Shown here: piece by piece, positions 22,679-31,468 of the stretch
Position numbering within the stretch: the first letter of the stretch is position 1
Layout of the letters: each line of letters begins with the position of its first letter
Assembly: GCF_900111735.1 (NCBI RefSeq)
Contig: NZ_FOHW01000032.1
Location: forward strand, 1 to 64,000
Length of the DNA stretch: 64,000 bases
Direction: 5' to 3'
Source of the DNA: Pseudomonas graminis
Lineage (GTDB): Bacteria > Pseudomonadota > Gammaproteobacteria > Pseudomonadales > Pseudomonadaceae
Position numbers and translations under genes: made by a program
Notes under the pieces: generated by a model
Told to the model about the DNA's origin: nothing
Database searches by the model: none
What the model saw: only the letters and a program-made list of their open reading frames with translations

Positions 22679-25630
22679 ATGAGCCTTCCCCTGCTGGCCG
22701 AGCTGCCGGCTGTCCTTCTGCCGCTGGTCACTCGCGCCCGTCAATCCTGGCGTACCGCTCTCGATTCCCTGCCAGATGAAGCCGGGCGGTCATTTCAGGC
22801 CTGGCCCGAGGCGCGGCTGTTGGCGTTTGATCGTGTCTGCGCGGCCAGTGATTTTGTCGCCGATCAGGTCTCACGCGATCCGCTGATGCTGCTCGACCTC
22901 GCTGAATCCGGTGAGCTGGAGCGCAGTTTCGCGCCTGGCGAGATGCTTGAGCACCTTGCCAATGCAGTCATTCAGGCTGCCAGTGACGATGAACTGGGGC
23001 GTAATCTACGTCGTCAACGCACGCGCCAGCAAGCGCGAATTATCTGGCGGGACCTCACCCGGCAGGCCGATCTGGTGGAAACCTGCCGCGATCTCTCGGA
23101 CATGGCAGATGGCTGCATCGATCTGGCTTACAAGTGGCTGTACGAGCGGCATTGCCAGCAATTCGGTACACCGACCGGCCGTCGGACCGGCGAGCCGCAG
23201 CAGATGGTCATCCTCGGCATGGGCAAGCTGGGCGCTGTCGAGCTGAACCTGTCCTCCGACATCGATCTCATCTTTGCCTACCCCGAAGGCGGCGAAACCC
23301 AGGGCGTCAAGCGCCCGCTGGATAACCAGGAGTTTTTCATCCGCCTGGGTCAGCGATTGATCAAGGCGCTGGACCCGGTCACGGTCGATGGCTTCGTCTT
23401 CCGCGTCGACATGCGTCTGCGTCCCTATGGGTCTTCCGGTGCGTTGGTGCTCAGTTTCAATGCGCTGGAGCAGTACTACCAGGATCAGGGCCGCGACTGG
23501 GAACGCTACGCCATGATCAAGGCGAGAGTGGTCGGCGGCGATCAGGAGAAGGGCGGCGAGCTGCTCGGCATGCTGCGGCCGTTTGTCTATCGCCGCTATC
23601 TGGACTTCTCCGCCATTGAAGCGCTGCGCACCATGAAGCAGCTGATTCAGCAGGAAGTCCGCCGCAAGGGCATGGCCGAGAACATCAAGCTCGGTTCCGG
23701 CGGCATCCGCGAAGTGGAGTTCATTGCCCAGGCGTTCCAGCTGATTCACGGCGGTCGCGATTTGAGCCTGCAGCAGCGGCCGTTGCTCAAGGTGTTGAAA
23801 ACCCTTGAAGGCCAGGGCTATTTGCCCGCAGCGGTCATCGATGAGCTGCGTGAGGGCTATCAGTTTCTGCGCTACACCGAACATGCCATTCAGGCGATTG
23901 CCGATCGGCAGACGCAAATGCTCCCCGACGACCCGCAGGATCAGGCGCGCATCGCCTTCATGATGGGCTTTACCGATTGGACGAGCTTTCATGTGCAGCT
24001 GATGTACTGGCGTGGGCGCGTCGCGTGGCACTTTCGTCAGGTCATCGCCGACCCGGATGAGGAAGAAGGCCAAGAGGACCACGGCGAAGAAATCGTCGGT
24101 GGCGAGTGGCTGCCGCTGTGGGAAGAATCGCAGAACGAAGAAAGTGCGTGCCTCCAGTTGCACGAGGGCGGATTCGCCGATGCGCAAAAGGCGCTGAAAA
24201 ATCTGAGCAATCTGCGCAACAGTTCGCAACTGCGCTCGATGCAGCGTCTGGGGCGTGAGCGGCTCGATGCCTTTATTCCGCGCCTGCTCGCCCAAGCGGT
24301 TGAGCACGACAATCCCGATCTGGTGCTGGAGCGCGTACTGCCGCTGGTGGAAGCCGTGGCCCGTCGCTCGGCGTATCTGGTGTTGCTCACCGAGAATCCC
24401 GGTGCACTGCGTCGATTGTTGACCCTGTGCGCGGCCAGCCCGTGGATTGCCGAGCAGATCGCCCGCTTCCCGTTGTTGCTCGATGAGCTGCTTAACGAAG
24501 GTCGCCTGTTCAGCCCGCCTCAGGCGCTTGAGCTGGCTGCCGAGCTGCGCGAGCGTCTGACGCGGATTCCCGAGGACGATCTCGAGCAGCAAATGGAAGC
24601 GCTGCGGCATTTCAAACTGGCCCACCGTCTGCGTGTGGCTGCGTCGGAAATCACCGGCAGCCTGCCGCTGATGAAAGTCAGTGATTACCTGACCTGGCTG
24701 GCCGAGGCGATTCTTGAGCAAGTGCTGGCGCTCGCCTGGCGCCATACCGTCGCCCGCCATGGTGCGCCGCGCCGTCCGGATGGCACGTTGTGTGATCCCG
24801 GCTTTGTCATCGTCGGCTATGGCAAGGTCGGCGGGATTGAGCTGGGGCACGGCTCGGATCTTGACCTGGTGTTCATCCACGATGGCGATCCCCAGGCTGA
24901 AACCGACGGTGCCAAGCCGATCGATGGCGCGCAGTTTTTCACGCGGCTCGGCCAGCGGATCATCCATTTGATCACCACCCAGACCAACTCGGGCCAGTTG
25001 TACGAAGTCGACATGCGCCTGCGCCCCTCTGGTGCGGCGGGTTTGCTGGTGAGTTCGCTCGGGGCGTTTTCCCGCTATCAGGAGAACGAGGCCTGGACGT
25101 GGGAGCATCAGGCCCTGGTGCGCGCACGGGTGCTGGTGGGCAGCAACGATGTCGGCCGGCAGTTCGAGGGCGTGCGCGCGTCGGTACTGGGCCGTGAGCG
25201 GGATTTGCCGAAGCTGCGCCAGGAGGTCAGCGAGATGCGCGCCAAGATGCGCGACAACCTCGGCACTCGCATAACGGCGGCCGGGAAGGGGGCGAATGCG
25301 TTCGAACCGACCGCGCGGTTCGACCTCAAGCAGGACGCCGGAGGTATCGTCGATATTGAATTTATGGTGCAATACGCGGCTCTGGCGTGGTCCAGAGAGC
25401 ATCCCTCGCTGCTTCGTTACACCGATAACATCCGTATTCTCGAAGGCCTGGAAGAGGCGAGCCTGATGGCCGCCGCCGATGCCGGTCTGCTGCGTGAGGC
25501 GTACAAGGCTTACCGCTCGGCCGCTCACCGACAGGCATTGCAGAACGATCCGGGTGTTGTGGCCGGCGACCAGTTCGTCACCGAGCGGCGCGAAGTGATG
25601 CGGATCTGGGGGCAGTTGGGGCTGAGTTAA
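22679..25630 (+). CDS. glnE: Glutamine synthetase adenylyltransferase / adenylyl-removing enzyme
   Basis: Bifunctional regulator of glutamine synthetase. Two nucleotidyltransferase domains are visible: the N-terminal adenylyl-removing domain with GMGKLGAVELNLSSDIDL (about residues 180-197), and the C-terminal adenylylating domain with GYGKVGGIELGHGSDLDL (about 715-735). Each carries the paired aspartates of the DxD metal site. A helical PII-signalling region lies between. The 983 residues are full length. AAGGA precedes the ATG. In P. aeruginosa ilvE follows glnE; here a 246-base gap with a REPIN follows instead. Confidence 0.97.
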   Translation: MSLPLLAELPAVLLPLVTRARQSWRTALDSLPDEAGRSFQAWPEARLLAFDRVCAASDFVADQVSRDPLMLLDLAESGELERSFAPGEMLEHLANAVIQAASDDELGRNLRRQRTRQQARIIWRDLTRQADLVETCRDLSDMADGCIDLAYKWLYERHCQQFGTPTGRRTGEPQQMVILGMGKLGAVELNLSSDIDLIFAYPEGGETQGVKRPLDNQEFFIRLGQRLIKALDPVTVDGFVFRVDMRLRPYGSSGALVLSFNALEQYYQDQGRDWERYAMIKARVVGGDQEKGGELLGMLRPFVYRRYLDFSAIEALRTMKQLIQQEVRRKGMAENIKLGSGGIREVEFIAQAFQLIHGGRDLSLQQRPLLKVLKTLEGQGYLPAAVIDELREGYQFLRYTEHAIQAIADRQTQMLPDDPQDQARIAFMMGFTDWTSFHVQLMYWRGRVAWHFRQVIADPDEEEGQEDHGEEIVGGEWLPLWEESQNEESACLQLHEGGFADAQKALKNLSNLRNSSQLRSMQRLGRERLDAFIPRLLAQAVEHDNPDLVLERVLPLVEAVARRSAYLVLLTENPGALRRLLTLCAASPWIAEQIARFPLLLDELLNEGRLFSPPQALELAAELRERLTRIPEDDLEQQMEALRHFKLAHRLRVAASEITGSLPLMKVSDYLTWLAEAILEQVLALAWRHTVARHGAPRRPDGTLCDPGFVIVGYGKVGGIELGHGSDLDLVFIHDGDPQAETDGAKPIDGAQFFTRLGQRIIHLITTQTNSGQLYEVDMRLRPSGAAGLLVSSLGAFSRYQENEAWTWEHQALVRARVLVGSNDVGRQFEGVRASVLGRERDLPKLRQEVSEMRAKMRDNLGTRITAAGKGANAFEPTARFDLKQDAGGIVDIEFMVQYAALAWSREHPSLLRYTDNIRILEGLEEASLMAAADAGLLREAYKAYRSAAHRQALQNDPGVVAGDQFVTERREVMRIWGQLGLS

Positions 25631-25659
25631 TAGATGAAGGATTCTTCATTGAACTCGCT

Positions 25660-25735
25660 GGCCTCATCGCGGGCAAGCGCGCTCCCACAGTTGAGCGCGG
25701 TCTCCTGTAGGAGCGCGCTTGCCCGCGATGGCGTC
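25660..25735. repeat. REPIN (inverted REP doublet) between glnE and waaF
   Basis: Two inverted copies of a common Pseudomonas REP: CATCGCGGGCAAGCGCGCTC near 25665 and GAGCGCGCTTGCCCGCGATG near 25711, with about 20 bases between. Such doublets are mobilised by RAYT transposases encoded elsewhere. It lies where ilvE is found in P. aeruginosa. Confidence 0.85.
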
Positions 25736-25781
25736 AGAGGGGGCGCAACCGGATCCGGCGTGTGTTACAGCCATCCGGTTC

Positions 25782-25849
25782 TATAAAGCTATGACAGGGA
25801 GGCGTCAGGCTGCGTGTACAAGCATCACGCAGTTTGATGGGCCTCCCTG
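25782..25849 (+). promoter_or_regulatory. waaF promoter and nested leader hairpin
   Basis: A -10-like TATAAA at 25782-25787 predicts a start near 25794. From 25795 a nested stem-loop forms: outer stem CAGGGAGGC / GCCTCCCTG (25795-25803 with 25841-25849) and inner stem CTGCGTG / CACGCAG (25810-25816 with 25826-25832). It ends 27 bases before the waaF ATG. The -35 is poor. A role in transcript stability or attenuation of the waa operon is possible. Confidence 0.5.
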
Positions 25850-25876
25850 CTCGTTTCTGGTCGTTTTTGGATGAGC

Positions 25877-26911
25877 ATGAGAATTCTGATCGTAGGGCCC
25901 AGCTGGGTCGGTGACATGGTGATGGCGCAGACGCTGTTCCAGTGCCTGAAGCAGCGTCACCCGCAGTGCGAAATCGATGTGCTGGCGCCCGAATGGAGCC
26001 GGCCGATCCTTGAGCGCATGCCGGAAGTGCGCACGGCTTTGAGCTTCCCGCTCGGCCATGGCGCGCTGGAGCTGGCCACGCGCCGGCGCATCGGCAAGTC
26101 CCTCAAGGGCCAGTACGATCAGGCGATTCTGCTGCCCAACTCGCTGAAGTCGGCGCTGGTGCCGTTCTTCGCCGGCATTCCCAAGCGCACCGGCTGGCGT
26201 GGCGAATTTCGCTATGGCTTGCTCAATGACGTGCGCACCCTCGACAAACAGCGTTACCCGCTGATGATCGAGCGCTTCATGGCGTTGGCCTACGACAAAG
26301 GTGCCGAGCTGCCGCGCCCGTATCCCAAACCCAGCCTGCAAATTGAAACGGCCAGTCGTGACGCGGCGTTGACCAAGTTCGGCCTGAGCCTTGATCGGCC
26401 TGTGCTCGCGCTGTGCCCGGGCGCCGAGTTCGGTGAATCCAAGCGCTGGCCTTCCGAGCACTACGCCAAAGTCGCCGAAGCGAAGATTCGTGAAGGCTGG
26501 CAGGTCTGGCTGTTCGGCTCGAAGAACGACCATGCCGTGGGCGAAAGCATTCGTGAGCGGCTGATTCCCGGCCTGCGCGAAGAATCCATGAACCTCAGCG
26601 GCGGCACTTCACTGGCTGAAGCCATTGACCTGCTGTCCTGCGCGGACGCCGTTGTCTCCAACGATTCCGGGCTGATGCACGTTGCCGCCGCACTGAATCG
26701 CCCGCTGGTGGCGGTGTACGGCTCCACTTCGCCGGGCTTCACGCCACCGCTGGCCGATGAAGTCGAGATCGTCCGTCTCGGCATCGAGTGCAGCCCGTGC
26801 TTCGAACGCACCTGCCGCTTCGGCCATTACAACTGCCTTCGCCTGCTGGAGCCGGACTCGGTGATCCAGGCCCTCGGCCGTATTGGCGCCGCCCCGGTCG
26901 AGGTCGCCTGA
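25877..26911 (+). CDS. waaF: ADP-heptose:LPS heptosyltransferase II
   Basis: Cytoplasmic-face family 9 glycosyltransferase that adds the second heptose to the LPS inner core. The N-terminus MRILIVGPSWVGDMVMAQ holds the GT9 acceptor-side motif with Asp13. The ADP-heptose side has LCPGAEFGESKRWP and SNDSGLMHVAAAL. I prefer the ATG at 25877, which matches the family N-terminus; an ATG two codons earlier is also possible. The protein has 344 residues. It opens the waaF-waaC-waaG-waaP operon, with one base between its stop and the waaC start. Confidence 0.96.
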   Translation: MRILIVGPSWVGDMVMAQTLFQCLKQRHPQCEIDVLAPEWSRPILERMPEVRTALSFPLGHGALELATRRRIGKSLKGQYDQAILLPNSLKSALVPFFAGIPKRTGWRGEFRYGLLNDVRTLDKQRYPLMIERFMALAYDKGAELPRPYPKPSLQIETASRDAALTKFGLSLDRPVLALCPGAEFGESKRWPSEHYAKVAEAKIREGWQVWLFGSKNDHAVGESIRERLIPGLREESMNLSGGTSLAEAIDLLSCADAVVSNDSGLMHVAAALNRPLVAVYGSTSPGFTPPLADEVEIVRLGIECSPCFERTCRFGHYNCLRLLEPDSVIQALGRIGAAPVEVA

Positions 26912-26912
26912 C

Positions 26913-27977
26913 TTGCGGGTACTGCTGATCAAAACCTCGTCACTGGGTGACGTGATCCACACTTTGCCCGCGCTGACCGACGCCATGAACGCGCTGCCGG
27001 GCATCCAGTTCGACTGGGTGGTGGAAGAGGGCTTCGCCGAGATTCCGACCTGGCATCCGGCGGTCGCGAACGTGATTCCGGTGGCGATCCGTCGCTGGCG
27101 CAAGAACCTTTGGCAGACCGTCAAAAATGGCGAATGGCGCCGGTTCAAGCAGCGCCTGCGCGACACCCGCTACGATCTGGTGATCGACGCCCAGGGCCTG
27201 CTGAAAAGTGCCTGGCTGACCCGCTACGTCAAAGCGCCCGTCGCCGGGCTGGACAAGACTTCTGCGCGCGAGCCCATGGCCGCTCGTTTCTACGATCGTC
27301 CCTACGCCGTTGCCCGCGGCCAGCATGCGGTCGAGCGCTTGCGTCAGCTGTTCGCCCAGGCGCTGGGCTATCAGGTGCCTGCAGGGTTGGGCGATTACGG
27401 CCTTGATCGCAGCCGCCTGCTCACTGCCACAAACGACGCGCCCTTCGTGCTGTTTCTGCATGGCACTACGTGGGACACCAAACACTGGCCCGAGCTGTAC
27501 TGGCGACAATTGGCCGAACGCATGATCGGTCAGGGTCTTGAAGTGCGGCTGCCGTGGGGCAATCCGGCCGAGAAGGCACGGGCCGAGCGCATTGCCGTTG
27601 GCCTTGATAACGCCGTCGTGTTGCCCAAACTCAATCTGGCAGGCGTTGCTCGCGTGCTGGCGAGCGCCCAGGGTTGCGTGGCGGTGGACACCGGTCTTGG
27701 TCATCTGGCTGCAGCGCTGGACGTGCCGACCCTGTCGCTGTTCGGCCCGACCAATCCGGGCCTGACCGGCGCGTACGGCCGGTCGCAGGTTCATCTGGCG
27801 GCGGAATATCCCGCCTGCGCGCCGTGCCTGCAAAAGAAATGCACCTATCGACCGACCCCTGAAGATCAGCGCCAAGTCGATACCGAACGCGAGTGGCCCA
27901 TGTGCTTTACTCGCCTGAATCCCGAGCGGGTAGCGAACCACTTAGGCGCGCTATTGCTGGCAAAGGAACATCCCTGA
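26913..27977 (+). CDS. waaC: ADP-heptose:LPS heptosyltransferase I
   Basis: Family 9 glycosyltransferase that adds the first heptose to Kdo2-lipid A. The family motif LLIKTSSLGDVIHTLPAL lies at the N-terminus, and the donor-binding end has VAVDTGLGHLAAAL and LFGPTNPGLTG. I chose the TTG at 26913: it begins one base after the waaF stop and gives the normal N-terminus MRVLLIKTSS and 354 residues. An ATG at 26883 would add ten unrelated residues lying within waaF. The stop overlaps the waaG ATG. Confidence 0.95.
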   Translation: MRVLLIKTSSLGDVIHTLPALTDAMNALPGIQFDWVVEEGFAEIPTWHPAVANVIPVAIRRWRKNLWQTVKNGEWRRFKQRLRDTRYDLVIDAQGLLKSAWLTRYVKAPVAGLDKTSAREPMAARFYDRPYAVARGQHAVERLRQLFAQALGYQVPAGLGDYGLDRSRLLTATNDAPFVLFLHGTTWDTKHWPELYWRQLAERMIGQGLEVRLPWGNPAEKARAERIAVGLDNAVVLPKLNLAGVARVLASAQGCVAVDTGLGHLAAALDVPTLSLFGPTNPGLTGAYGRSQVHLAAEYPACAPCLQKKCTYRPTPEDQRQVDTEREWPMCFTRLNPERVANHLGALLLAKEHP

Positions 27978-29101
27978 TGCAACTGGCATTCGTGCTTTAT
28001 AAATACTTCCCCTTCGGTGGCCTGCAGCGCGACTTCATGCGCATCGCCCTGGAGTGTCAGCAGCGCGGCCATCAAATCCGCGTCTACACGCTGATCTGGG
28101 AGGGCGATGTACCGCCCGGCTTCGAAGTGCTGGTGGCGCCGGTCAAGGCGATCTTCAATCACCGCCGCAACGAAAAGCTTACCGACTGGATGAATGCCGA
28201 CCTGGCCAAGCGTCCCGTGGACCGGCTGATCGGGTTCAACAAGATGCCCGGCCTGGACGTGTATTACGCCGCTGACGGCTGCTACGAAGACAAGGCGCAG
28301 AACCTGCGCCACGGCCTGTACAAATACTGGGGCCGCTACCGTCACTTCGCCGACTACGAACGTGCAGTGTTCGGCAAAGACGCGAAAACCGAAGTGCTGA
28401 TGATCTCCGAAGTGCAGCAGCCGCTGTTCATCAAGCACTACAACACGCCGCTTGCGCGCTTTCATCTATTGCCGCCGGGGATCTCTCAGGACCGCCGCGC
28501 ACCGCCGAATGCCGCCGAAATCCGTGCCGAATTCCGTCGCGAATTCAAGCTGGCCGACGATGACCTGTTGCTCGTGCAGATTGGCTCCGGCTTCAAGACC
28601 AAGGGCGTTGATCGCAGCCTCAAGGCGTTGGCGGCGCTGCCTGCTGAACTGAAGAAACGCACGCGGCTGTTTGTAATTGGTCAGGACGACCCCAAGGTAT
28701 TCCAGCTGCAGAGCACGACGCTGGGCCTGGGCGATCACGTCACCTTCATGAAAGGGCGCAGCGACATCCCGCGTTTTCTGTTGGGCGCCGACCTGTTGAT
28801 TCATCCGGCGTACAACGAAAACACCGGCACCGTGCTGCTTGAAGCGCTGGTGGCAGGACTTCCGGTGCTGGTCAGCGCGGTGTGCGGCTACGCCCATTAC
28901 ATCGCCGAAGCCGACAGCGGTCTGGTGCTTGATGAGCCGTTCGAACAGAGCCAGCTCAATCAATACCTGACCCGCATCCTCAAGGACGACGCCGCGCGCA
29001 GCACCTGGAGCCGCAACGGGCTGACATTCGCCGACACGGCTGATCTTTACAGCATGCCGCAGCACGCTGCGGATGTGATTCTGGCGGAGCACCACGGATG
29101 A
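27977..29101 (+). CDS. waaG: LPS core glycosyltransferase WaaG (family 4)
   Basis: Adds the first outer-core sugar to heptose II at the inner face of the membrane. It has 374 residues in a GT-B fold: N-terminal YKYFPFGGLQRDFMR and C-terminal donor domain with the E-x7-E signature in YNENTGTVLLEALVAGLPV. The ATG at 27977 overlaps the waaC stop (TGATG), and the end overlaps waaP by 4 bases, so translation is coupled. In P. aeruginosa the added sugar is galactosamine rather than glucose; which sugar applies here cannot be read from the sequence. Confidence 0.95.
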   Translation: MQLAFVLYKYFPFGGLQRDFMRIALECQQRGHQIRVYTLIWEGDVPPGFEVLVAPVKAIFNHRRNEKLTDWMNADLAKRPVDRLIGFNKMPGLDVYYAADGCYEDKAQNLRHGLYKYWGRYRHFADYERAVFGKDAKTEVLMISEVQQPLFIKHYNTPLARFHLLPPGISQDRRAPPNAAEIRAEFRREFKLADDDLLLVQIGSGFKTKGVDRSLKALAALPAELKKRTRLFVIGQDDPKVFQLQSTTLGLGDHVTFMKGRSDIPRFLLGADLLIHPAYNENTGTVLLEALVAGLPVLVSAVCGYAHYIAEADSGLVLDEPFEQSQLNQYLTRILKDDAARSTWSRNGLTFADTADLYSMPQHAADVILAEHHG

Positions 29102-29904
29102 AACTGATCCTTGCTGAACCCTTCAAGAGCCTCTGGGCCGGGCGCGATGCGTTCGAGGCCGTCGAGGCGCTGGAAGGCCAGGTCTATCGCGAGCTCGAGA
29201 ACCGGCGCACGTTGCGCACCGAGGTCGACGGACGCGGTTATTTCGTCAAGATCCATCGCGGCATTGGCTGGGGTGAAGTGGCGAAGAACCTGCTGACCGC
29301 CAAATTGCCGGTGCTCGGCGCGGGTCAGGAATGGGACGCCGTCAATCGTCTGCATGAAGTCGGCGTGCCGACCATGACCGCCGTGGCGTACGGCGAGCGC
29401 GGCAACAACCCGGCCATGCAGCATTCGTTCATCATCACTGAAGAGCTGGCGCCGACCGAGAGCCTGGAGGACGTCAGCCTCAACTGGCGCACCGAACCGC
29501 CCGAGCCACGCATGAAGCGCGCATATATCGCCGAAGTGGCGCGGCTGGTCGGGATGATGCACCGCGCCGGAGTCAATCATCGCGACTGCTACATCTGTCA
29601 TTTTCTGCTGCACACCGACACGCCGGTCACGCCCGACGATTTCAGGCTCTCGGTGATCGACCTGCATCGCGCCCAGACGCGCCCGGCGATTACCCAGCGC
29701 TGGCGCAACAAGGACCTGGCGGCGCTGTATTTCTCGGCGATGGACATCGGCCTGACCCGCCGCGACAAACTGCGCTTTCTCAAGGGCTATTTCCAGCAGC
29801 CGCTGCGCCAGATCCTGGCCCAGGAATCGGCGCTGCTGAGCTGGCTTGAAGGCAAGGCCGAGAAGCTTTATCAGCGCAAGTTGCGCTACGGGGACGCGCT
29901 CTGA
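29098..29904 (+). CDS. waaP: LPS core heptose I kinase WaaP
   Basis: Sugar kinase with a protein-kinase-like fold that phosphorylates heptose I, which matters for outer-membrane integrity. It has 268 residues, with the N-terminal LAEPFKSLWAGRDAFEAVE typical of WaaP. The catalytic loop is NHRDCYICHFLL and the metal-binding Asp is in VIDLHRAQ. It overlaps waaG by 4 bases and shares one base with the next gene. It is the first of four successive kinase-fold genes. Confidence 0.95.
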   Translation: MKLILAEPFKSLWAGRDAFEAVEALEGQVYRELENRRTLRTEVDGRGYFVKIHRGIGWGEVAKNLLTAKLPVLGAGQEWDAVNRLHEVGVPTMTAVAYGERGNNPAMQHSFIITEELAPTESLEDVSLNWRTEPPEPRMKRAYIAEVARLVGMMHRAGVNHRDCYICHFLLHTDTPVTPDDFRLSVIDLHRAQTRPAITQRWRNKDLAALYFSAMDIGLTRRDKLRFLKGYFQQPLRQILAQESALLSWLEGKAEKLYQRKLRYGDAL

Positions 29905-30638
29905 TGGCGGGTTGGAATCTGGAGCCTGGCTACGCCGCGCTGACGGCCGACTTCGGTACCCTCGATGCCGTGTTCGCCCTCAAAGGCGAGCGGCTGACCC
30001 GGGATCCGTTGTCGGAAGTCATCCGCGTCGAGCGCGGTGGCGTGAATTACTACGTCAAGCGCTACGTCGCGGCGGGCAAGGGTTTGCGCCGTTATCTGGG
30101 GCGGCCCCGGGTGAAGTCCGAATGGCAAAACCTCAAGCGCTTCGCCAAGTGGGGCATCCCGACGGCAGAAGTCGTGGCCTGGGGCCTTGAGCGCAACGGC
30201 GCTGCGTATGATCGTGGCGCGTTGATCACCCGCGAGCTGCCGCGCACCGAGGACTTGTCCGAACTGGCTCGGGCCAATGACACGCGTCTGGACAGTCGTT
30301 CATGGGTCAACAGCGTCAGTCAGCAGGTCGCGCGCTACACCCGAACCATGCATGACCATCACTTCACCCATAACGACCTGAAGTGGCGCAACTTGCTGGT
30401 GGACGATCAGTCGACGGTGTTCCTGATCGACTGCCCGAACGGCGCGTTCTGGGTCAGCTTCATGCTGCGCTACCGCATCACCAAAGACCTCGCGTGCCTG
30501 GACAAGGTCGCGAAATATCACCTGTCGGCCACCCAGCGCCTTCGGTTCTATCTGCAATACCGTGGTCGCGAACGCTTGAATGATTCTGACAAGAAGCGCA
30601 TCCGCCACATCGTCAGTTTTTTTGAGGGCCGTGAATGA
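29904..30638 (+). CDS. LPS kinase-like protein (WaaP/InaA superfamily), PA5008 type
   Basis: A 244-residue protein with the fold of lipopolysaccharide kinases. The lysine region is VNYYVKRYVAAGK, the catalytic loop THNDLKWRNLLV keeps its Asp and Asn, and the metal-binding Asp is in FLIDCPNG. These features support an active kinase, probably on a core heptose. It overlaps waaP and the next gene (ATGA), so the genes are coupled. The corresponding P. aeruginosa gene follows waaP; I do not assign a symbol because naming within this group is not certain to me. Confidence 0.88.
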   Translation: MAGWNLEPGYAALTADFGTLDAVFALKGERLTRDPLSEVIRVERGGVNYYVKRYVAAGKGLRRYLGRPRVKSEWQNLKRFAKWGIPTAEVVAWGLERNGAAYDRGALITRELPRTEDLSELARANDTRLDSRSWVNSVSQQVARYTRTMHDHHFTHNDLKWRNLLVDDQSTVFLIDCPNGAFWVSFMLRYRITKDLACLDKVAKYHLSATQRLRFYLQYRGRERLNDSDKKRIRHIVSFFEGRE

Positions 30639-31390
30639 GTGTTTTCATTGCTGACGCCGACCGGGGGCTGCTCGAGCGGCACGGTCTGGCGGACTTCGAT
30701 GCGTTGTGGAGCGTAGAGCTTGACGCGGTGGATGAGCCCAACACCGGTCGCGGCGGCTGGAGCAGTGTGTTTCGCCTGGAGCTGGAAGGCTCCGGTTATT
30801 ACCTCAAGCGCCAGAGCAACTACCTGACTTATACCCTGCATCACCCGTTTGGCGAGCCTTCGTTTTCCCGGGAGTTTCGCAACATCAGCCTGTATCAGAA
30901 ACTGGGCATTCCGGCGCTGCATGCGGTGTTTTACGCGGACAGAAAAGTCGACGGCGAGCGCCGCGCGATTCTCATGACCCGCGCGCTGGATGGCTGGACC
31001 GATCTGGACACGTTGTTGCAAGACTGGCACGAGCGGCCTGCCACCGAGCGGCTGGCGATTCTGCAGGCGTGCGGGCAACTGGCGCGCACGCTGCACAAGG
31101 CCGGTCAGGTGCATGGATGTTTCTACCCCAAGCATATTTTCATGCGGGCGCGGGGCGGCGAGTATATGGCGCAGCTGATCGACCTTGAGAAAACGCGCAA
31201 GTCGATCTTCGGCCAGCGCGACCGGGTCAAGGACATCGAGCCTTTGCTGCGCCGCGCACCGGTATGGAACGATACGGAAATCCGCGAACTGCTCGCGGCT
31301 TACCTGCACGCCCCGACCGACAGCGGGCTGGTTGATGCCTGGTGGCAGCGCGTCGCCAAACGGGGTAGTCACAAGCGCCGGGATCGTTGA
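30635..31390 (+). CDS. LPS kinase-like protein with altered catalytic loop, PA5007 type
   Basis: A 251-residue InaA-type protein. A glycine-rich start (NTGRGGWSSVFRLEL) and YYLKRQSN provide the ATP-side features, and LIDLEKTRK supplies the metal-binding Asp. The catalytic loop reads VHGCFYPKHIFM, so the usual catalytic Asp after His-Gly/Arg is Cys. The InaA family often shows this, and whether it phosphorylates sugar is open. It overlaps the preceding gene by 4 bases and is followed by a 78-base gap. Confidence 0.85.
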   Translation: MSVFIADADRGLLERHGLADFDALWSVELDAVDEPNTGRGGWSSVFRLELEGSGYYLKRQSNYLTYTLHHPFGEPSFSREFRNISLYQKLGIPALHAVFYADRKVDGERRAILMTRALDGWTDLDTLLQDWHERPATERLAILQACGQLARTLHKAGQVHGCFYPKHIFMRARGGEYMAQLIDLEKTRKSIFGQRDRVKDIEPLLRRAPVWNDTEIRELLAAYLHAPTDSGLVDAWWQRVAKRGSHKRRDR

Positions 31391-31468
31391 TTTTTGGTTT
31401 TTGATGCACACGAGATTCACTGCCTGTCAGGTCTGCGATCTGGACCGGCTTGATCAAAGAGGGCGCCG

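Noticed and set aside
23006..25528. Long minus-strand open frame opposite glnE
   Set aside because: Antisense shadow of glnE; low-complexity Arg/Gln/His composition and no recognisable domain.
25660..25735. Insertion sequence ends or attachment site
   Set aside because: The inverted doublet fits a REPIN; no transposase, integrase or tRNA gene is adjacent.
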